Assembly: GCA_026988445.1 (NCBI GenBank)
Contig: JALSLF010000526.1
Coordinates: 1-8,398 of the forward strand
Direction: 5' to 3'
Origin: Bacteroidales bacterium
GTDB taxonomy: Bacteria; Bacteroidota; Bacteroidia; Bacteroidales; NBLH01
Length of the DNA: 8,398 bases
Shown here: positions 6,075 to 8,398 of the stretch, piece by piece
How positions within the stretch are numbered: the stretch's first letter is position 1
Layout: each line of letters opens with the position of its first letter
Notes under the pieces: generated by a model
Database searches by the model: none
Told to the model about the DNA's origin: nothing
What the model saw: the letters and a program-made list of their open reading frames with translations, nothing else
Translations under genes and position numbers: made by a program

Positions 6075-7127
6075 ATGCTTTCAGATATAATTTTTACCAA
6101 TAACAAAGCTGATTTTTTAAACATCTTTCAACAGTATAAGCAACAAAAATGTTTTGTACTTATTGATGAAAATACCGAGAAGTTTTGTTTGCCTGAAATA
6201 GAAAATTTACTTCCCGATAATTATTTCCCAATAAAAATCAAAAGTGGAGAAACGAATAAGAACATAGATACTGTTAGCTATATTTGGAAAAGTTTAAGCA
6301 AAAACGGGGCAAATCGTAAATCGCTTTTAATTAATTTGGGCGGGGGTGTTATTGGCGATATGGGCGGATTTGCTGCATCAACTTTTAAACGCGGGATAGC
6401 TTTTATTAATATCCCTACCACACTTTTATCGCAAGTTGATGCATCGGTAGGCGGAAAAACAGGCTTTGATTTTATGGGCTTAAAAAATGAAATCGGTTGT
6501 TTTAATGCACCGCAAAAAGTACTAATTTATCCTCAATTTCTAAAAACGCTTGATAAAGACAATATGCTTTCGGGCTATGCCGAGATGATAAAACACGCTT
6601 TAATCTATGATGTAGCACACTATGAAAAGTTAAAAGTATTTGATATTAAAGCCGCACAAATTGATTACGATGAACTATTAAAACTGATTGAACAATCGGT
6701 AAATATTAAAAAATATTTTGTAAAAACCGACCCATACGAAAAAAACATACGCAAAGCACTAAATTTTGGGCACACATTCGGACATGCATTCGAAAGCTAT
6801 TTTTTGGATACCCCGAATGAACTACTGCATGGTAAAGCAGTTGCATTCGGGATGATATTTGATGCGGTTTTATCAAATAAAAAATGTATGTTTCCGATGG
6901 AAAAGCTATTTGATATTACTGAGTTTATCACATTTTTATACGGTAAATTGCTTTTTAAGAAAAGCGATTATGAAAATTTGTTTGCATTAATGCAACACGA
7001 CAAAAAAAATGAGCAAGAAAAGATTAATTTTACTTTATTGTCAGCAATAGGCGAAGTGAAAATAAACCAAACTGCTGATAAAAAAGAAATTTTTGAAGCA
7101 TTTGATTATTATCTGCACTTGAAATAA
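6075..7127 (+). CDS. aroB: 3-dehydroquinate synthase
   Basis: AroB converts DAHP (3-deoxy-D-arabino-heptulosonate 7-phosphate) to 3-dehydroquinate, the second step of the shikimate pathway to aromatic amino acids and other aromatics. It is cytoplasmic and uses NAD and a divalent metal, usually zinc. The 350-residue length is normal. The family signatures are intact: GGGVIGD (89-95) for NAD binding, then RGIAFINIPTTLLSQVDASV and GGKTG with Lys128. The likely metal ligands are Glu170 in SGYAEMIKHAL, His233 in NFGHTFGH (233 and 237) and His252 in LLHGKAV. The start is ATG 6075, with AAAGG just before it (6068-6072), rather close for a ribosome binding site. The gene begins 32 bases after the MITE-like element, which must therefore supply or interrupt its promoter region. 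It is followed after 95 bases by hldD on the same strand, a spacer containing a separate -7 box, so co-transcription is possible but not required. Confidence 0.97.
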   Translation: MLSDIIFTNNKADFLNIFQQYKQQKCFVLIDENTEKFCLPEIENLLPDNYFPIKIKSGETNKNIDTVSYIWKSLSKNGANRKSLLINLGGGVIGDMGGFAASTFKRGIAFINIPTTLLSQVDASVGGKTGFDFMGLKNEIGCFNAPQKVLIYPQFLKTLDKDNMLSGYAEMIKHALIYDVAHYEKLKVFDIKAAQIDYDELLKLIEQSVNIKKYFVKTDPYEKNIRKALNFGHTFGHAFESYFLDTPNELLHGKAVAFGMIFDAVLSNKKCMFPMEKLFDITEFITFLYGKLLFKKSDYENLFALMQHDKKNEQEKINFTLLSAIGEVKINQTADKKEIFEAFDYYLHLK

Positions 7128-7145
7128 ACAATCCGTAATATTGCA

Positions 7146-7174
7146 TTAACAAATTTTTATCAAAAATCTGTTAA
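7146..7174. repeat. AT-rich inverted repeat between aroB and hldD
   Basis: TTAACAAATTTTT (7146-7158) and AAAAATCTGTTAA (7162-7174) pair at 12 of 13 positions around ATC. It begins 18 bases after the aroB stop codon and ends 18 bases before the hldD -7 box. What follows on the plus strand is A-rich, not U-rich, so it is not a normal intrinsic terminator. It could be an mRNA 3' hairpin of aroB or a protein site over the -33 region of hldD. Confidence 0.4.
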
Positions 7175-7192
7175 AATAAAAAACAATTCAAG

Positions 7193-7200
7193 TAACTTTG
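7193..7200 (+). promoter_or_regulatory. Bacteroidota -7 box upstream of hldD
   Basis: TAACTTTG matches TAnnTTTG fully and lies 22 bases before the hldD ATG, giving a leader of about 15-20 bases. The -33 element is poor (TCTGTT near 7167-7172). The same octamer, TAACTTTG, recurs at the end of the window (8391-8398). Confidence 0.6.
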
Positions 7201-7222
7201 TCAAAATTTTAAAAAATACACT

Positions 7223-8188
7223 ATGATAATTGTAACCGGAGCAGCAGGATTTATTGGCAGTGCATTAGTCCAAAAATTGAATACCGAAGGTTTTAAAGAT
7301 TTAGTTTTGGTAGATGATTTTTCAAATACTCTGAAAAATAAAAACTTAGAAAATAAAATCTATACGGAAAAAGTTCACCGCAATGATTTTTTTGATTGGT
7401 TAAACAAGAATCATAAATACGTTCAATTTATTTTTCATATTGGTGCGCGCACCGATACTACGGAGTTTGATGTTACAATTTTTAATGAGTTAAATCTTGG
7501 GTACACACAAAAAGTATGGAATGCTTGTGTTCAATACGGCTTACCTCTTGTTTATGCTTCATCAGCAGCTACCTACGGAATGGGCGAATTAGGTTATGAC
7601 GACAATCATGACCTTGTACCAAACTTAAAACCACTAAACCCGTATGGTGAATCGAAAAATAATTTTGATAAATGGGCTTTAAAGCAAAATGAACAACCTT
7701 ATTTTTGGGTAGGACTGAAATTTTTTAATGTTTACGGACCCAACGAATACCATAAAGGACGAATGGCTTCGGTTATTTTTCATGCACATCGTCAAATAAA
7801 GGAAACCGGTAAAATGAAACTTTTCCGTTCACACAATCCTGATTTTAAAGATGGAGAGCAAATGCGTGATTTCGTATATGTTAAGGATGTGGTAAAAGTA
7901 TTGCATTTCTTTTTAAATCACCGGAAAGATTCAGGGCTTTATAATCTTGGTACAGGTAAAGCACGTACTTTTTTAGATTTGGCACGCAATACCTTTAAGG
8001 CTATGGATCTTCCGGAAAATATTGAGTTTATAGATACTCCCGAAGATATTCGCGACAAATATCAATACTTTACCGAAGCAAATATGAATAAATTACGAAG
8101 TATCGGATATTCTGAAACATTTTACTCATTAGAAGAAGGGATTGATGATTATGTGCGAAACTATTTGCAAAAAAGCAGATATTTGTAG
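7223..8188 (+). CDS. hldD: ADP-L-glycero-D-manno-heptose 6-epimerase
   Basis: HldD (also called RfaD) is the last enzyme of ADP-heptose synthesis: it inverts C6 of ADP-D-glycero-D-manno-heptose to the L,D form used in the LPS core or other surface glycans. It is a cytoplasmic extended short-chain dehydrogenase/reductase with tightly bound NADP. The 321-residue sequence follows E. coli HldD along its length: MIIVTGAAGFIGS at the start with the GxxGxxG dinucleotide motif (residues 6-12), FHIGARTDTTEFD, YASSAATYG, then Tyr141 and Lys145 in YGESK, FFNVYGPNEYHKGRMASVIFH with Lys178, the second catalytic residue known in E. coli, and RDFVYVKDV and YNLGTGKARTF near the sugar-nucleotide site. The start at 7223 is fixed by the Rossmann motif, which begins immediately. 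No other heptose gene is in the window, so the pathway genes are scattered in this genome. Confidence 0.95.
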   Translation: MIIVTGAAGFIGSALVQKLNTEGFKDLVLVDDFSNTLKNKNLENKIYTEKVHRNDFFDWLNKNHKYVQFIFHIGARTDTTEFDVTIFNELNLGYTQKVWNACVQYGLPLVYASSAATYGMGELGYDDNHDLVPNLKPLNPYGESKNNFDKWALKQNEQPYFWVGLKFFNVYGPNEYHKGRMASVIFHAHRQIKETGKMKLFRSHNPDFKDGEQMRDFVYVKDVVKVLHFFLNHRKDSGLYNLGTGKARTFLDLARNTFKAMDLPENIEFIDTPEDIRDKYQYFTEANMNKLRSIGYSETFYSLEEGIDDYVRNYLQKSRYL

Positions 8189-8306
8189 ATTATCAATAGT
8201 AGCGTGTAATTAAGCTTAGAACTACAATAGAGTTTTAGATAAAGTTTTTTAAAGCTTTGTTATAGAGTGAGTTTTCAATTTTCTTTATTCATAATTGTCC
8301 AATTTA

Positions 8307-8340
8307 GATATGTGGTTTCATCCAAACCCACAATCGTTTT
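8307..8340 (+). terminator. Weak hairpin after hldD, possible terminator
   Basis: GAT-TGTGG-TTT (8307-8318, A bulged at 8310) can pair with AAA-CCACA-ATC (8324-8335, C bulged at 8327) around the loop CATCC, followed by GTTTT. It is the only terminator-like hairpin I see downstream of hldD, 120 bases after the stop codon. The distance, the bulges and the short U tract make it a weak candidate. The rest of 8189-8398 shows no supported gene. Confidence 0.3.
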
Positions 8341-8390
8341 GCCTGCGATATAAAAATTATTAAGTGTCAAGCACTAAACAGGCATGTTAA

Positions 8391-8398
8391 TAACTTTG
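8391..8398 (+). promoter_or_regulatory. Bacteroidota -7 box for a gene beyond the window
   Basis: TAACTTTG at the last eight bases matches TAnnTTTG fully and is identical to the box upstream of hldD. It would serve a plus-strand gene starting just past the window. No -33 element is evident; AGTG-TCAAG-CACT (8363-8375) is a small inverted repeat about 15 bases upstream. Confidence 0.4.

Noticed and set aside
6960..6972. AAGCGATTATG inside aroB, similar to the end of the palindromic repeats
   Set aside because: It lies within conserved-frame coding sequence (KKSDYE) with no partner arm nearby; an 11-base match in AT-rich DNA is probably chance.
8384..8398. ATG at 8384 opening a frame to the window edge
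   Set aside because: Only five codons are visible, and the TAACTTTG box overlaps it, which fits a promoter better than coding sequence.
1..8398. CRISPR array, tRNA or rRNA gene, toxin-antitoxin or defence operon
   Set aside because: No regularly spaced repeats, no tRNA-like cloverleaf and no recognisable defence proteins are seen; the coding content is metabolic.

Overview
The window is AT-rich DNA from a member of the Bacteroidota. Three things suggest this: the proteins are Bacteroidota-like; several genes are preceded by a -7 box of the Bacteroidota form TAnnTTTG (4370-4377 and 5819-5826 on the minus strand, 7193-7200 and 8391-8398 on the plus strand); and most starts lack a clear Shine-Dalgarno sequence. 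A heptose epimerase (hldD) points to a Gram-negative envelope. An aldehyde:ferredoxin oxidoreductase-family enzyme points to an anaerobic or facultative life with tungsten or molybdenum pterin enzymes. No genus can be assigned from the sequence alone.

Layout: (1) 1-2088, plus strand, a penicillin acylase-family N-terminal-nucleophile hydrolase whose 5' end lies outside the window. (2) 2089-2183, a short palindromic repeat followed by a strong bidirectional terminator between convergent genes. (3) 2184-4331, minus strand, the AOR-family oxidoreductase. (4) 4332-4530, a regulatory spacer with the AOR -7 box, a 20-bp operator-like palindrome and a hairpin that probably ends the upstream transcript. 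(5) 4531-5730, minus strand, single-domain proline dehydrogenase. (6) 5731-6074, a divergent intergenic region holding the proline dehydrogenase promoter, two palindromes and a ~161-bp palindromic MITE-like element. (7) 6075-7127, aroB, and 7223-8188, hldD, both plus strand, each probably with its own promoter. (8) 8189-8398, a non-coding tail with a weak hairpin and, at the very edge, a -7 box for the next gene.

The genes are mostly ordinary housekeeping and catabolic functions and do not form one pathway: proline oxidation, aldehyde or carboxylate redox chemistry, shikimate/aromatic amino acid synthesis, LPS heptose synthesis and amide hydrolysis. I see no defence system, CRISPR array, RNA gene or complete insertion sequence. 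The most unusual content is between the genes: two related palindromic elements (2092-2149 and 5879-6043) that share an identical 21-base segment and an approximately 18-base terminal sequence. The longer one is a nearly symmetrical hairpin flanked by TA and lies in the divergent promoter region. Several clean palindromes sit at promoter positions.
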